DNA of 64,000 bases from Kribbella monticola (GTDB lineage Bacteria; Actinomycetota; Actinomycetes; Propionibacteriales; Kribbellaceae). Below, one piece after another: positions 17,458 through 25,943 of this stretch. The notes under the pieces were generated by a model. It saw only the letters and a program-made list of their open reading frames with translations, was not told the origin of the DNA and did not search any database. Position 1 is the first letter of the stretch; the number at the start of each line of letters is the position of its first letter. Position numbers and translations under genes: made by a program. The stretch lies in contig NZ_QFXK01000003.1 in NCBI RefSeq assembly GCF_003261635.1, positions 234,336 to 298,335 of the forward strand, read 5' to 3'.

Positions 17458-17643
17458 TCAACGCCGTTTGCCGCGCAGGGTTTGCATGCCCGAGCGGGCC
17501 GTGTCGAGTCCTCTGGTGACGACCGAATCGCCCTTACGGGACCGCAGTTCCGCACTCACCTTGCCGAGCAACCAGTCCAGCAAGGGCACTGCGATCGCCA
17601 GCACCACCCACATGATCAGTCGCCGCCGCAGGAACAACCACAT
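17458..17643 (-). CDS. Small single-pass membrane protein
   Basis: A 61-residue protein beginning MWLFLRRRLIMW, with AAGGAGG perfectly placed before the ATG at 17643. Residues about 9-27 (RLIMWVVLAIAVPLLDWLL) form one transmembrane helix, preceded by a positive cluster; the rest is a basic cytoplasmic tail ending in LRGKRR. I do not recognise a family and infer no function. It lies 58 bp downstream of corA on the same strand and may be co-transcribed. Strong ribosome site and codon use support it as real. Confidence 0.7.
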   Translation of the reverse strand: MWLFLRRRLIMWVVLAIAVPLLDWLLGKVSAELRSRKGDSVVTRGLDTARSGMQTLRGKRR

Positions 17644-17701
17644 CGTCTTCCGCCTCCTTGGATCGTTGCCGGAAGACCAGTTCCCCAGCCGCAAACGATC
17701 T

Positions 17702-18862
17702 TCAGAGCCAGCCGCGGCGCTTGAAGATCAGGTGCAGACCGCCACAGACCAACGCCATCATCCCGACGGCGAACGGATAGCCGAACTGCCAGTGCAACTC
17801 CGGCATCTTGTCGAAGTTCATCCCGTAGACGGTGCCGATCAGGGTCGGCGCGAACAGGATCGCCGCCCACGCGGAGATCCGCTTCACCTCTTCGTTCTGG
17901 GCGTTGCTGGCGACGGTGAGGGACTTCATCTCCTCGTTCTGCTGCTGGGCGACCAGCGTCGCGTTCACCGTCAGGATGTCGCGCAGCAGTTCGCGGAAGG
18001 CGTCCACCCGCTCCACCACCTGGGTGACGTGGTCGGCGACGTCACGCAAGGAACGCTGCAGTTCCTCGTCCACCTTGTACTTGTCGAAGCCGGCCCGCAG
18101 CGAGTCCAGCATCCCGATCAGCGGCCGGGTCGCGCGCTGGAACTCGATCACCTCACGGGACAACTCGTAGATGCGCCGCGACACCTTGGGATCGCCGCGG
18201 AACACCTCGGTCTCGATCTCGTCGATGTCGTTCTCGAGACCGGCGACCACCGGCGCGTACCCGTCGACGACCTTGTCCATGATCGCGTAGAGAACGGCTT
18301 CGGTACCGCGGCGGAGCAACTCCGGGTCGCGCTCGACGCGTCGCCGTACCGCGGCCAGGTTGGGCGCCTCGGCATGCCGGACCGTCACCACGAAGTCCGG
18401 GCCGACGAACAGGTGCACCTCGCCGAACTCGACCTCCTCGGTCGCGTCCCGGTAGCGGGCGGCCTTCAGTACGACGAACAACGTGTCGCCGTACCGCTCC
18501 AGCTTCGGCCTCTGATGGGCCTGGATGGCGTCCTCGATCGCCAACTCATGCAGGTCGAACTCCTGGGCCAGCGAGTTCAGTTCGCGCCGGTCCGGCCGGT
18601 ACAGGCCGATCCACGCCAGGCTGTGCGGGGACTGGTGCAGTTCCTGGTAGGTGTCTGCCAACGACTGCGGCGATGCGACCCGGCTGCCGTTGCAGTAAAT
18701 CGCGCTGTCCACAACGCTGTGCCCCTTGGGCTTGGGGTTCTGCGAGGTGGCCGTCTTCTGCTCCAGCGCGGCCGGCTCGGCGTCACCGGCGTACCGGCGG
18801 CCGGAGCGGAACGAGGGGGTGCGGCTGAACGCGCGAAGGGTACGGATGCGCAGGTCGGACAT
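17702..18862 (-). CDS. corA: CorA family magnesium/divalent cation transporter
   Basis: A 386-residue CorA-type channel. The long N-terminal cytoplasmic domain (LNSLAQEFDLHELAIEDAIQAHQRPKLERYGDTLFVVL, then the long helix region with VDGYAPVVAGLENDIDEIE) leads to two C-terminal transmembrane helices. The signature YGMNF is at the end of TM1 and is followed by a short periplasmic loop (DKMPELHWQFGYP). It forms homopentamers at the inner membrane for Mg2+ uptake. The basic C-terminus (FKRRGWL) is typical. Upstream is an unusually structured leader of about 220 nt, suggesting metal- or RNA-based control. Confidence 0.95.
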   Translation of the reverse strand: MSDLRIRTLRAFSRTPSFRSGRRYAGDAEPAALEQKTATSQNPKPKGHSVVDSAIYCNGSRVASPQSLADTYQELHQSPHSLAWIGLYRPDRRELNSLAQEFDLHELAIEDAIQAHQRPKLERYGDTLFVVLKAARYRDATEEVEFGEVHLFVGPDFVVTVRHAEAPNLAAVRRRVERDPELLRRGTEAVLYAIMDKVVDGYAPVVAGLENDIDEIETEVFRGDPKVSRRIYELSREVIEFQRATRPLIGMLDSLRAGFDKYKVDEELQRSLRDVADHVTQVVERVDAFRELLRDILTVNATLVAQQQNEEMKSLTVASNAQNEEVKRISAWAAILFAPTLIGTVYGMNFDKMPELHWQFGYPFAVGMMALVCGGLHLIFKRRGWL

Positions 18863-19090
18863 GAGTCCTCCAGGAAAAGGCAGATGCGGAAGTCATGGGC
18901 GTCTTCTGCCCGACCTCCGCGGCTGTCACCGCGCACCACAGCACACCCCAGGCGATCGCGCCGGGGTGACTGACCTGGAAGAGGACCTAGTTCCTCAAGG
19001 CCGAGCGAGATCGGTATGTCTGGAGGGTTCGCTGCTCATGGCGCCCCACCTCCAAAGTCTCGCCAGCCTTGTTCTGACAACCCCGTCAGC
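18863..19090 (-). ncRNA. Structured 5' leader of corA, candidate cis-regulatory RNA
   Basis: In transcript order on the minus strand there are at least four hairpins. (1) A long nested stem: 19066-19070 with 18997-19001 (AAGGC/GCCTT), 19058-19063 with 19005-19010 (GCGAGA/TCTCGC), and 19049-19054 with 19021-19026 (TGGAGG/CCTCCA). (2) An adjacent hairpin, 18981-18985 with 18992-18996. (3) A 10-bp stem, 18944-18954 with 18959-18968, with one bulged base and a 4-nt loop. (4) 18918-18922 with 18929-18933. A promoter-like pair ATGTGC (19111-19116) / TAGGCT (19088-19093) with a 17-bp spacer would start the transcript near 19081. I could not match it to the M-box or yybP-ykoY consensus by eye. The rest of the gap, 19117-19229, shows nothing I can name. 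Confidence 0.6.
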
Positions 19091-19229
19091 CTAACACCGG
19101 AGTTATCGGTGCACATGTGCGATTCGTTACGCCGAGGTTTCTGCCGGCCGTGCGGGGGTAGTCCGCGACAACCAAAGGCAGCTGCAGCCAGGAACTCTCC
19201 CCAGCCGCAGCTGCCCGTAGTACTAGTTG

Positions 19230-19829
19230 TTAAGCCTTCGCAGGAAGCGTTGCGGGCTTGAAGGCCGGCCGGGTCGCTTCGTACGCCGTGATGTCGGCTT
19301 CGTGGGACAAGGTGATGCCGACGTCGTCGAGTCCGTTGAGCAACCGGTAGCGCGTGTAGTCGTCGATCTCGAACGGCGCCGACACCTCACCGGCCGAGAT
19401 CGTCTTGTGCTCCAGGTCGACGGTCACCTTGGTGCCCGGGTCGGCCTCGATCGCGGTCCACAGCTGCTCGACCACATCCTGCTCGACAAGGGCCGCGAGC
19501 AACCCGGCCTTGCCCGAGTTGCCGCGGAAGATGTCGCCGAAGCGCGACGACACGACGACGCGGAACCCGTAGTCCATCAACGCCCAGACCGCGTGCTCCC
19601 GCGACGATCCGGTCCCGAAGTCGGGGCCGGCGACAAGCACCGAGACCCCGTCGTACTCCGGCTGGTTCAGCACGAACGAAGGATCGTTGCGCCAGGCAGC
19701 GAACAGGCCGTCCTCGAACCCAGTCCGGGTGACCCGCTTCAGGTACACCGCGGGGATGATCTGGTCGGTGTCGACATTGCTGCGCCGCAGCGGGGCCGCG
19801 GTGCCGATGTGCTGGGTGAAGGCTTCCAT
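19230..19829 (-). CDS. leuD: 3-isopropylmalate dehydratase small subunit
   Basis: A 199-residue small subunit of isopropylmalate isomerase (leucine biosynthesis), which forms the swivelling domain that closes over the LeuC iron-sulfur site. Motifs: [63 protein letters not shown]. The ATG at 19829 begins [14 protein letters not shown], the normal start, and has AAAGGA upstream. The gene is 13 bp downstream of leuC in an operon. Confidence 0.97.
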   Translation of the reverse strand: MEAFTQHIGTAAPLRRSNVDTDQIIPAVYLKRVTRTGFEDGLFAAWRNDPSFVLNQPEYDGVSVLVAGPDFGTGSSREHAVWALMDYGFRVVVSSRFGDIFRGNSGKAGLLAALVEQDVVEQLWTAIEADPGTKVTVDLEHKTISAGEVSAPFEIDDYTRYRLLNGLDDVGITLSHEADITAYEATRPAFKPATLPAKA

Positions 19830-19842
19830 GATTCCTTTGTCC

Positions 19843-21267
19843 TCAGACGTTCTCGGGTACGGCGACCGGCTGCAGATCCGCGGGAGCGGCCAGCGTTCCG
19901 GTGACGGCGGTGGCGGCGGCAACCAGCGGCGAGACCAGGTGCGTCCGGCCGCCCTTGCCCTGGCGTCCTTCGAAGTTCCGGTTCGACGTCGAGGCGCTGC
20001 GCTCGCCCGGCGCCAGCTGGTCCGGGTTCATGCCCAGGCACATCGAGCAGCCCGCGCCACGCCATTCGGCCCCGGCGTCCTTGAAGATCCGGTCCAGCCC
20101 TTCGGCCTCGGCCTGCAGGCGGACCCGGCCCGAGCCCGGTACGACGAGCATTCGGGTGCCCTCGGCAACCTTCCGGCCGGCCAGTACGCCGGCGGCCGCG
20201 CGCAGGTCCTCGATCCGGCCGTTCGTGCACGAGCCCAGGAAGACGGTGTCCACCTTGACCTCGCGCAACGGCGTACCGGCGGTGAGGCCCATGTACTCCA
20301 GGGCGCGCTCGGCGGCGATCCGGTCGTTCTCGTTGTCGAAGACGTCCGGAGACGGGACGTTCGCGGACAGCGGCACGCCCTGACCCGGGTTGGTCCCCCA
20401 GGTGACGAACGGGGCGATGTCCTCGGCCCGCAGTACGACCTCCTTGTCGAAGGTCGCGTCCTCGTCGGTCGCCAGGCTCTTCCAGTAATCGACGGCGGCT
20501 TCCCAGTCGAGGCCCTGCGGCGCGTGCGGCTTGTCCTTCAGGTAGGCGAACGTCGTCTCGTCCGGCGCGATCATGCCGGCCTTGGCGCCCCACTCGATCG
20601 ACATGTTGCAGATCGTCATCCGAGCTTCCATCGTCAGCGCGCGGATAGCCTCGCCGCGGTACTCGACGATGTAGCCCTGGCCGCCGCCGGTGCCGACCTG
20701 CGCGATCAGCGCTAGCACCAGGTCCTTGGCGGAGACGCCGTCGGGCAGTACGCCGTCGACGGTGACCGCCATCGTCTTCGGCCGCGCCTGCATCAGCGTC
20801 TGGGTGGCGAGCACGTGCTCGACCTCGCTGGTACCGATGCCGAAGGCAATCGCACCGAACGCGCCGTGGGTGGAGGTGTGGCTGTCACCACAGACCACCG
20901 TCATCCCGGGCTGGGTCAGGCCGAGCTGCGGGCCGATGACGTGGACGACGCCCTGGTCGGGGTCGCCGAGGGTGTGGATCCGGATCCCGAACTCCTCGGC
21001 GTTCTTGCGCAGGGTGTCCACCTGCGTCCGCGAGACCGGGTCGGCGATCGGCTTGTCGACGTCGAAGGTCGGGACGTTGTGGTCCTCGGTGGCGATCGTC
21101 AGGTCCGGGCGGCGAACCGGCCGGCCGGCCAGCCGGAGGCCGTCGAAGGCCTGCGGGCTGGTCACCTCGTGCACCAGGTGAAGATCGATGTAGAGGAGGT
21201 CGGGCTCTCCGTCGGCATGGCGCACGACATGCGCATCCCAGACCTTTTCCGACAACGTCCTACCCAT
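19843..21267 (-). CDS. leuC: 3-isopropylmalate dehydratase large subunit
   Basis: A 474-residue aconitase-family enzyme carrying the [4Fe-4S] cluster: the first ligand in LGSCTNGR and the other two in GCSMCLG (CxxC). The N-terminus [14 protein letters not shown] and the segments [39 protein letters not shown] are all canonical. It catalyses the 2- to 3-isopropylmalate interconversion with LeuD. The ATG at 21267 has an AAGGAG site. It is divergent from an IclR regulator, the typical actinobacterial arrangement for leuCD control. Confidence 0.98.
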   Translation of the reverse strand: MGRTLSEKVWDAHVVRHADGEPDLLYIDLHLVHEVTSPQAFDGLRLAGRPVRRPDLTIATEDHNVPTFDVDKPIADPVSRTQVDTLRKNAEEFGIRIHTLGDPDQGVVHVIGPQLGLTQPGMTVVCGDSHTSTHGAFGAIAFGIGTSEVEHVLATQTLMQARPKTMAVTVDGVLPDGVSAKDLVLALIAQVGTGGGQGYIVEYRGEAIRALTMEARMTICNMSIEWGAKAGMIAPDETTFAYLKDKPHAPQGLDWEAAVDYWKSLATDEDATFDKEVVLRAEDIAPFVTWGTNPGQGVPLSANVPSPDVFDNENDRIAAERALEYMGLTAGTPLREVKVDTVFLGSCTNGRIEDLRAAAGVLAGRKVAEGTRMLVVPGSGRVRLQAEAEGLDRIFKDAGAEWRGAGCSMCLGMNPDQLAPGERSASTSNRNFEGRQGKGGRTHLVSPLVAAATAVTGTLAAPADLQPVAVPENV

Positions 21268-21342
21268 CAGACTTCTCCTTAGAGGTTTGCTGGTTGTGTG
21301 CCGCAACTGTCACAGTGCTCCGGCGATGGCCGGTTTTGCGAC

Positions 21343-21377
21343 TTGCGTTCCACGATTCGAGACGGCAATATCGTCTC
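21343..21377 (+). promoter_or_regulatory. Promoter and operator of the IclR gene
   Basis: The plus strand has TTGCGT (21343-21348), a 17-bp spacer and CAATAT (21366-21371), so transcription would start about at the ATG at 21378 (leaderless). A perfect inverted repeat GAGACG-N7-CGTCTC (21359-21364 and 21372-21377) brackets the -10 box and abuts the start codon. It is a likely autoregulatory site of the IclR protein and may also act on divergent leuC. Confidence 0.55.
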
Positions 21378-22097
21378 ATGGACAACTCTAGCGGAGTCGG
21401 CGTTCTCGACAAAGCAGCTCTCGTTCTGTCCGCCCTCGAGTCCGGACCGGCGACCCTGGCCGGCCTCGTGGCGGCCACGGGACTGGCCCGGCCCACGGCT
21501 CACCGGCTCGCGGTCGCGCTCGAACACCACCGGCTGGTGGGGCGCGACATGCAAGGACGGTTCGTGCTCGGGCCGCGACTGAGCGAGTTGGCCTCCGCGG
21601 CCGGTGAGGACCGGCTGCTGGCGACAGCCGGCCCGGTGCTGGCGCGACTGCGCGACATCACTGGCGAATCGGCCCAGCTGTTCCGGCGCCAGGGCGAGTA
21701 CCGGGTCTGCGTCGCGGCCGCCGAGCGTCCGTCCGGTCTGCGTGACACGGTTCCGGTCGGCAGCCAGTTGACGATGGCCGCCGGGTCGGCCGCTCAAATA
21801 CTGCTTGCCTGGGAGGACCCGGAGCGCATGCACCGCGGCCTCCACAACGCGACCTTCAACGCGGCGGCGCTGGCCGGCGTACGGCGCCGTGGCTGGGCCC
21901 ACTCGGTCGGCGAACGCGAGCAGGGCGTCGCCTCCGTCTCGGCCCCGGTCCGGTCCCCCTCCGGCAAGGTGATCGCCGCCGTCTCGGTCTCCGGCCCGAT
22001 CGAACGCCTCTCCCGCCAGCCCGGCCGCATGCACGCCCCCGCCGTCATGGCCGCCGCCGAACGCCTCTCCGAAGCCCTCCGCCGAGCCTCGGAGTAA
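21378..22097 (+). CDS. IclR family regulator of leucine biosynthesis (NdgR/LtbR-like)
   Basis: A 239-residue regulator. The N-terminal winged helix is VLDKAALVLSALESGPATLAGLVAATGLARPTAHRLAVALEHHRLV; the C-terminal IclR effector domain includes LRDITGESAQLFRRQGEYRVCVAAAER, GLRDTVPVGSQLTMAAGSAAQILLAW and the closing ISVSGP-like VSVSGPIERL. Its divergent position next to leuCD matches Streptomyces ndgR and the Corynebacterium ltbR locus, whose products control leuCD and other amino-acid genes. I infer the same role. A terminator follows immediately. Confidence 0.9.
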   Translation: MDNSSGVGVLDKAALVLSALESGPATLAGLVAATGLARPTAHRLAVALEHHRLVGRDMQGRFVLGPRLSELASAAGEDRLLATAGPVLARLRDITGESAQLFRRQGEYRVCVAAAERPSGLRDTVPVGSQLTMAAGSAAQILLAWEDPERMHRGLHNATFNAAALAGVRRRGWAHSVGEREQGVASVSAPVRSPSGKVIAAVSVSGPIERLSRQPGRMHAPAVMAAAERLSEALRRASE

Positions 22098-22112
22098 CGC
22101 CCGTACGCCGAT

Positions 22113-22147
22113 CAAGAGCCCGCCGCACCTTCCGCGACGGGCTCTTG
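22113..22147 (+). terminator. Terminator of the IclR gene
   Basis: Perfect 10-bp arms CAAGAGCCCG (22113-22122) and CGGGCTCTTG (22138-22147), followed by TCGTTCG, 15 bp after the IclR stop codon. Confidence 0.75.
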
Positions 22148-22211
22148 TCGTTCGTCGGCAGATCCCCCGCCTCGAAGAGCTTCCAGGCCGAGACACCCGG
22201 GGACAAACAAC

Positions 22212-22240
22212 AGCGCCCTCCACCGGTGGTGGAGGGCGCT
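22212..22240 (-). terminator. Terminator of the tRNA transcript
   Basis: Perfect 12-bp arms (22212-22223 and 22229-22240) with a 5-nt loop. On the minus strand this begins 5 nt after the 3' end of tRNA-Glu and is followed by GTTGTTTGT, a textbook intrinsic terminator. Confidence 0.85.
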
Positions 22241-22245
22241 TTCTC

Positions 22246-22321
22246 TGGTAGCCCCGACGGGATTCGAACCCGCGCTACCGCCTTGAGAGGGCGGCGTGCT
22301 AGGCCGCTACACAACGGGGCC
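22246..22321 (-). tRNA. tRNA-Glu (anticodon CUC)
   Basis: The minus strand folds as a full cloverleaf: acceptor GGCCCCG pairs with CGGGGCT (with the G1-U72 pair usual for actinobacterial tRNA-Glu), the anticodon stem is CCGCC/GGCGG around CTCTCAA (anticodon CTC), and the T arm contains GGGTTCGAATCCC. The 3' CCA is encoded (22246-22248). It precedes a terminator and is followed upstream by tRNA-Gln, both just beyond gltX as in other actinobacteria. Confidence 0.97.
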
Positions 22322-22402
22322 AGAGGGTTGTCACTCGGTCTTTTCGGACCGGGCAACGAGGAAGGACTCTACCGATTTTCATCGGCCGGGTCCAATCGCT
22401 CG

Positions 22403-22474
22403 CTGGGGTACTAGGACTCGAACCTAGACTAACTGAACCAGAATCAGACGGGCTGCCAATTACCCCATACCCCA
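22403..22474 (-). tRNA. tRNA-Gln (anticodon CUG)
   Basis: Minus-strand cloverleaf: acceptor TGGGGTA pairs with TACCCCA, discriminator G, anticodon loop TTCTGGT (anticodon CTG), T arm CTAGGTTCGAGTCCTAG. No CCA is encoded. It sits 81 bp from tRNA-Glu and is probably co-transcribed with it. In organisms lacking GlnRS, as most actinobacteria do not, it would be charged by GltX; here the proximity is only suggestive. Confidence 0.95.
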
Positions 22475-22589
22475 AGGCATTTCACCCGGTTGAGAGTTTG
22501 TTTCCGCCCTCACAACCTGGCCCGCTGAGCCTACCCGAGCAAGCCGCCAGACACCAAAACGGGGTCGGCCTCAGCGGTTGTCACTCCCG

Positions 22590-23543
22590 TCACACCAGCC
22601 TCGTGCCCGGTCCGATCGGGGGTGAGACGAGGGGGAGGTCGCAGGTGGTTGCCAGCTTTTGGCGGCGGGCCAGCAGCACGGCCACGACGCCGAAGGCGAC
22701 GAACTTCACCACGTCGAGTACGACCAGCGACCAGGGCGCGTCCTTGGCTCCCAGGCTGTCGCCGACGGTGTCGGTCAATGCCGCATAGATGAACGTCACA
22801 ACGTTGTTCGCCGCGTGTGCCGCGATCGACGCTTCCAGCCCGCCGGTCCGTACGGCGAGCAGGCCGGCCACCACGCCGAAGGCGAACCGGTCGAGGAACA
22901 ACGCCGGGCTCTCCCATGGCCAGATCCCGTGCGCCATCGTGAAGATCACCGCGGTCGTCAGCACGGCGACGATCGGACTCCGCGCCAGTGCACCGACGGT
23001 CTGCATCAGGTAGCCACGGAAGAAGTACTCCTCCCCCGCCGCCTGCAACGACGACGTCAGCAACGCCACCGTGATCACCCCGGCCGCGTCCTTCGCGGCG
23101 CCGCCGTGCCCCGATCCCAGGACGTCGACGCCGCCGAGATCGACGACGAGGAGCGCGACCAGTTCCAGCGCGACCGCGGCGGCCCCGAACCACATCAGCG
23201 GCCGCCAGCGGATCCGGCCTTCCACCGAGGACAGCAGCCCCGGTGCCTGGCGGTTCAGCTTGGTCGCCACCAGCATGCAGAGCGGGATCAGCACGATCAG
23301 CGACAGGTTCGTCGCGAGCAGCCCGAGCCACGAGACCGTGCCCGCGGGGTCCTTCCGGATCGACTGCTGGATGCTGAGGATGACCAGCGAAGCGAACATC
23401 CAGCCGGCCAGCACCGTGAACGCGCCGAGCAGCACGGTCCACGACTGGGTGACCTGGTTGCGCAGCAGCCGGTGGTACGGCAGCGGACTCGCGTCCCGGA
23501 CATCGGCGGTCGCCCCGGGACGCGGCGTCGCGTCGTACGGCAT
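22590..23543 (-). CDS. CPBP family intramembrane metalloprotease
   Basis: A 317-residue polytopic membrane protein with about eight hydrophobic segments. The CPBP/Abi signatures are present: SLQAAGEEYFFRGYLMQT (EExxxR, the glutamates and arginine of the active site), a later FTMAHGIWPWE (FxxxH) and HAANNVVTF (HxxxN). These proteases relate to CAAX-prenyl endopeptidases and to bacteriocin-immunity proteins. The start is 4 bp from the stop of gltX, so it is likely in the FAH-gltX operon. The substrate is not known. Confidence 0.88.
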   Translation of the reverse strand: MPYDATPRPGATADVRDASPLPYHRLLRNQVTQSWTVLLGAFTVLAGWMFASLVILSIQQSIRKDPAGTVSWLGLLATNLSLIVLIPLCMLVATKLNRQAPGLLSSVEGRIRWRPLMWFGAAAVALELVALLVVDLGGVDVLGSGHGGAAKDAAGVITVALLTSSLQAAGEEYFFRGYLMQTVGALARSPIVAVLTTAVIFTMAHGIWPWESPALFLDRFAFGVVAGLLAVRTGGLEASIAAHAANNVVTFIYAALTDTVGDSLGAKDAPWSLVVLDVVKFVAFGVVAVLLARRQKLATTCDLPLVSPPIGPGTRLV

Positions 23544-23547
23544 CAGG

Positions 23548-25086
23548 TCAGTCCGTGGCGACGGCCGCCCGGGCCGACGCGATCCTGCTGAGCGACCGGT
23601 CCCGGCCGAGCAGCTCCAGCGATTCGAACAGCGGCGGTGAGATCCGGCGACCGGAGATCGCCACCCGCACCGGGCCGAACGCGTTCTTCGGCTTCAGCCC
23701 GAGCCCGTCGATCAGCGACGCGCGCAGCGCCTGCTCGATCGCCTCGGTGGACCACTCGGACACCTCCTCGAGCGCCTTCGAGGTGGCCTCCAGTACTACG
23801 CCGGCGTCGCCGGTCAGCACCTTCGCGCCCGCGTCCGGGTCGATCGAGAACGCCGACTCGTCCACGAACAGGAAGCTGAGCATGTCGACGGACTCCGACA
23901 GCGTGTTCATCCGCTCCTGCACCAACGGCACCGCGGCATCCAGTACTGCGCGCTGCTCGGCACTCGGCTCGGCCGGGAGCACCCCGGCCTTGGCCAGGTA
24001 CGGAACGACTCGCTCGGCGAACTCGGCCGGCGCCAGCAGCCGCATGTGGGAGGCGTTGATCGCCTCGCACTTCTTCGGGTCGAACCGGGCGGCGTTGGCG
24101 TTCACCCGGCGGATGTCGAACGCCTTGATCATCTCGTCCATGGTGAACACGTCGCGGTCGTCACCGATCGACCAGCCGAGCAGCGCCAGGTAGTTCAGCA
24201 GCCCCTCGGGCAGGAAGCCGCGCTCCATGTACTCGCCGAGGCTGGAGCTCGGGTCGCGCTTGGACAGCTTCTTGTTGCCCTCGCCCATCACGAACGGCAG
24301 GTGCCCGAACCTCGGCGTACGGCCCGGGCCGATGCCGATCTCGGCCAGCGCCTCGTAGAGCGCGATCTGCCGCGGCGTCGACGACAGCAGGTCCTCGCCA
24401 CGCAGTACGTGCGTGATCTCCATCAGCGCGTCGTCGACCGGGTTCACCAGCGGGTAGAGCGGGTGGCCGTTCGCCCGGACCAGCACGTAGTCGCCGAGGT
24501 TCTCCGGCAGGAAGGTGATCTCGCCACGGACCAGGTCGTCGAACGTGATCGGCCGGTCCGGCATGCGCAGCCGTACGACGGGACGCCGGCCCTCGTCGAT
24601 GTAGGCCTGGACCTGCTCGGGGGTCAGCGCGCGGCAGTGACCGTCGTACCCGCTGTGCTGGCCGGCGGAACGAGCGGCCTCGCGGCGCTGGTCGAGCTCC
24701 TCCTGGGAGCAGTAACAGTGGTACGCCTTGCCGGCGGCGAGCAGCTTCGCCACGACATCCGCGTAGATGTCCATCCGCTCGGACTGCCGGTACGGGCCGT
24801 AGGCGCCGCCGACCTCGGGGCCTTCGTCCCAGTCGATGTTCAGCCAGCGCAGCGAGTCGAGGGTGAACTGCATGCCCTCCGGGGTGTTCCGGGCGGTGTC
24901 GGTGTCCTCGATCCGCAGCACGAGCTTGCCGCCGAAGTGCCGGGCGAACGCCCACGCGAACAGCGCGGTACGGATGTTGCCGACGTGCAGCAGGCCTGTC
25001 GGTGAAGGCGCGAAGCGGAGGCGCACCTGCTCGGGTGCCAGGCCGCCGAGCACGTCGTCGTCGTTCGGGGCAGGCTTGTCAGTCAC
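23548..25086 (-). CDS. gltX: Glutamate--tRNA ligase
   Basis: A 512-residue class I aminoacyl-tRNA synthetase. The HIGH-type motif is in FAPSPTGLLHVGNIRTALFAW and KMSKS is represented by KLSKR. LRIEDTD and the C-terminal anticodon-binding helical domain (VFTMDEMIKAFDIRRVNANAARFDPKKCEAINASH) fit. It charges tRNA-Glu; the tRNA-Glu and tRNA-Gln genes lie just downstream. The start ATG at 25086 overlaps the upstream FAH-family gene by 8 bp, giving tight coupling. Confidence 0.98.
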   Translation of the reverse strand: MTDKPAPNDDDVLGGLAPEQVRLRFAPSPTGLLHVGNIRTALFAWAFARHFGGKLVLRIEDTDTARNTPEGMQFTLDSLRWLNIDWDEGPEVGGAYGPYRQSERMDIYADVVAKLLAAGKAYHCYCSQEELDQRREAARSAGQHSGYDGHCRALTPEQVQAYIDEGRRPVVRLRMPDRPITFDDLVRGEITFLPENLGDYVLVRANGHPLYPLVNPVDDALMEITHVLRGEDLLSSTPRQIALYEALAEIGIGPGRTPRFGHLPFVMGEGNKKLSKRDPSSSLGEYMERGFLPEGLLNYLALLGWSIGDDRDVFTMDEMIKAFDIRRVNANAARFDPKKCEAINASHMRLLAPAEFAERVVPYLAKAGVLPAEPSAEQRAVLDAAVPLVQERMNTLSESVDMLSFLFVDESAFSIDPDAGAKVLTGDAGVVLEATSKALEEVSEWSTEAIEQALRASLIDGLGLKPKNAFGPVRVAISGRRISPPLFESLELLGRDRSLSRIASARAAVATD

Positions 25087-25867
25087 GCACGATCACCTTG
25101 TTCGTCAGAGTTCCGAGTCCTTCGATGCTGACCGCGACCTCGTCGCCGGGCAGCATCGGGCCGACGCCCGCGGGGGTGCCGGTGAGCACCACGTCGCCGG
25201 GCAGCAACGTGGTGAAAGAGGTGATGTAGGCCAGCACCTCGGGGATGTCGAAGATGAACTGCGAGGTCCGGCCGTCCTGCTTGGGCTCACCGTTCAGCGT
25301 CGTGGTCACCTGCAGATCGGACACGTCGAGCTCGGTGCTGATCCACGGCCCGAGCGGGCAGAACGTGTCGTACCCCTTCGCGCGGGCCCACTGGCCGTCG
25401 CTCTTCTGCAGGTCGCGCGCGGTCACGTCGTTGGCGACGGTGTAGCCGAAGATGACCTCGTTGACGCGTTCCTTCGGCAGGTCGCGGCAGATCCGGCCGA
25501 TCACGATCGCCAGCTCGCCCTCGAAGTGCAGGTCGTTGGTCTGCTCGGGATAGACGATGCCGTCCCGCGGGCCGATCACACTCGTGTTCGGCTTCAGAAA
25601 GATCAGTGGTTCCTTCGGTACCTCGTTGCCGAGTTCGGCGGCGTGCGCTGCGTAGTTCCGCCCGACGCAGACCACCTTGCTGCGCGGGATCACCGGCGCC
25701 AGCAGCCGGACGTCCGCCAGTTGCAGTTGTTCGCCGGTGAACTGGACGGGCCGGTACAGCGGGTCCGAGTCGAGCACGGCGACAGTGCCGACGAGCCCCT
25801 CGGGGTCGTCGGTCTCGACGACGCCGTACTTCGGCTCGTCGTCGACGGAGAATCTGGCGATACGCAC
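25079..25867 (-). CDS. Fumarylacetoacetate hydrolase family protein
   Basis: A 262-residue FAH-fold hydrolase/isomerase. VVCVGRNYAAHAAELG, the metal site in LHFEGELAIVIGR (Glu-x-Glu), GYTVANDVTARDLQ and GDVVLTGTPAGVGPMLPGDEV are all present. Proteins of this kind next to gltX are conserved in actinobacteria and are often annotated as 2-hydroxyhepta-2,4-diene-1,7-dioate isomerase, but the real substrate (possibly oxaloacetate-type or acylpyruvate) is unknown. It begins with GTG at 25867 and overlaps gltX by 8 bp. Confidence 0.92.
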   Translation of the reverse strand: MRIARFSVDDEPKYGVVETDDPEGLVGTVAVLDSDPLYRPVQFTGEQLQLADVRLLAPVIPRSKVVCVGRNYAAHAAELGNEVPKEPLIFLKPNTSVIGPRDGIVYPEQTNDLHFEGELAIVIGRICRDLPKERVNEVIFGYTVANDVTARDLQKSDGQWARAKGYDTFCPLGPWISTELDVSDLQVTTTLNGEPKQDGRTSQFIFDIPEVLAYITSFTTLLPGDVVLTGTPAGVGPMLPGDEVAVSIEGLGTLTNKVIVRD

Positions 25868-25943
25868 GGGTTGTAGCCTTCGCGGTGTTCCGGGAATGAT
25901 TGGGCCCGAGCCTACCGCCGGGCCGGGGTGAGACAGTTATCCG

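Noticed and set aside
18863..19090. Known M-box (Mg2+) or yybP-ykoY riboswitch before corA
   Set aside because: A GTTAGGCTGACGG start faintly recalls the M-box, but the remaining conserved M-box segments are not found by eye; left as an unassigned structured leader.
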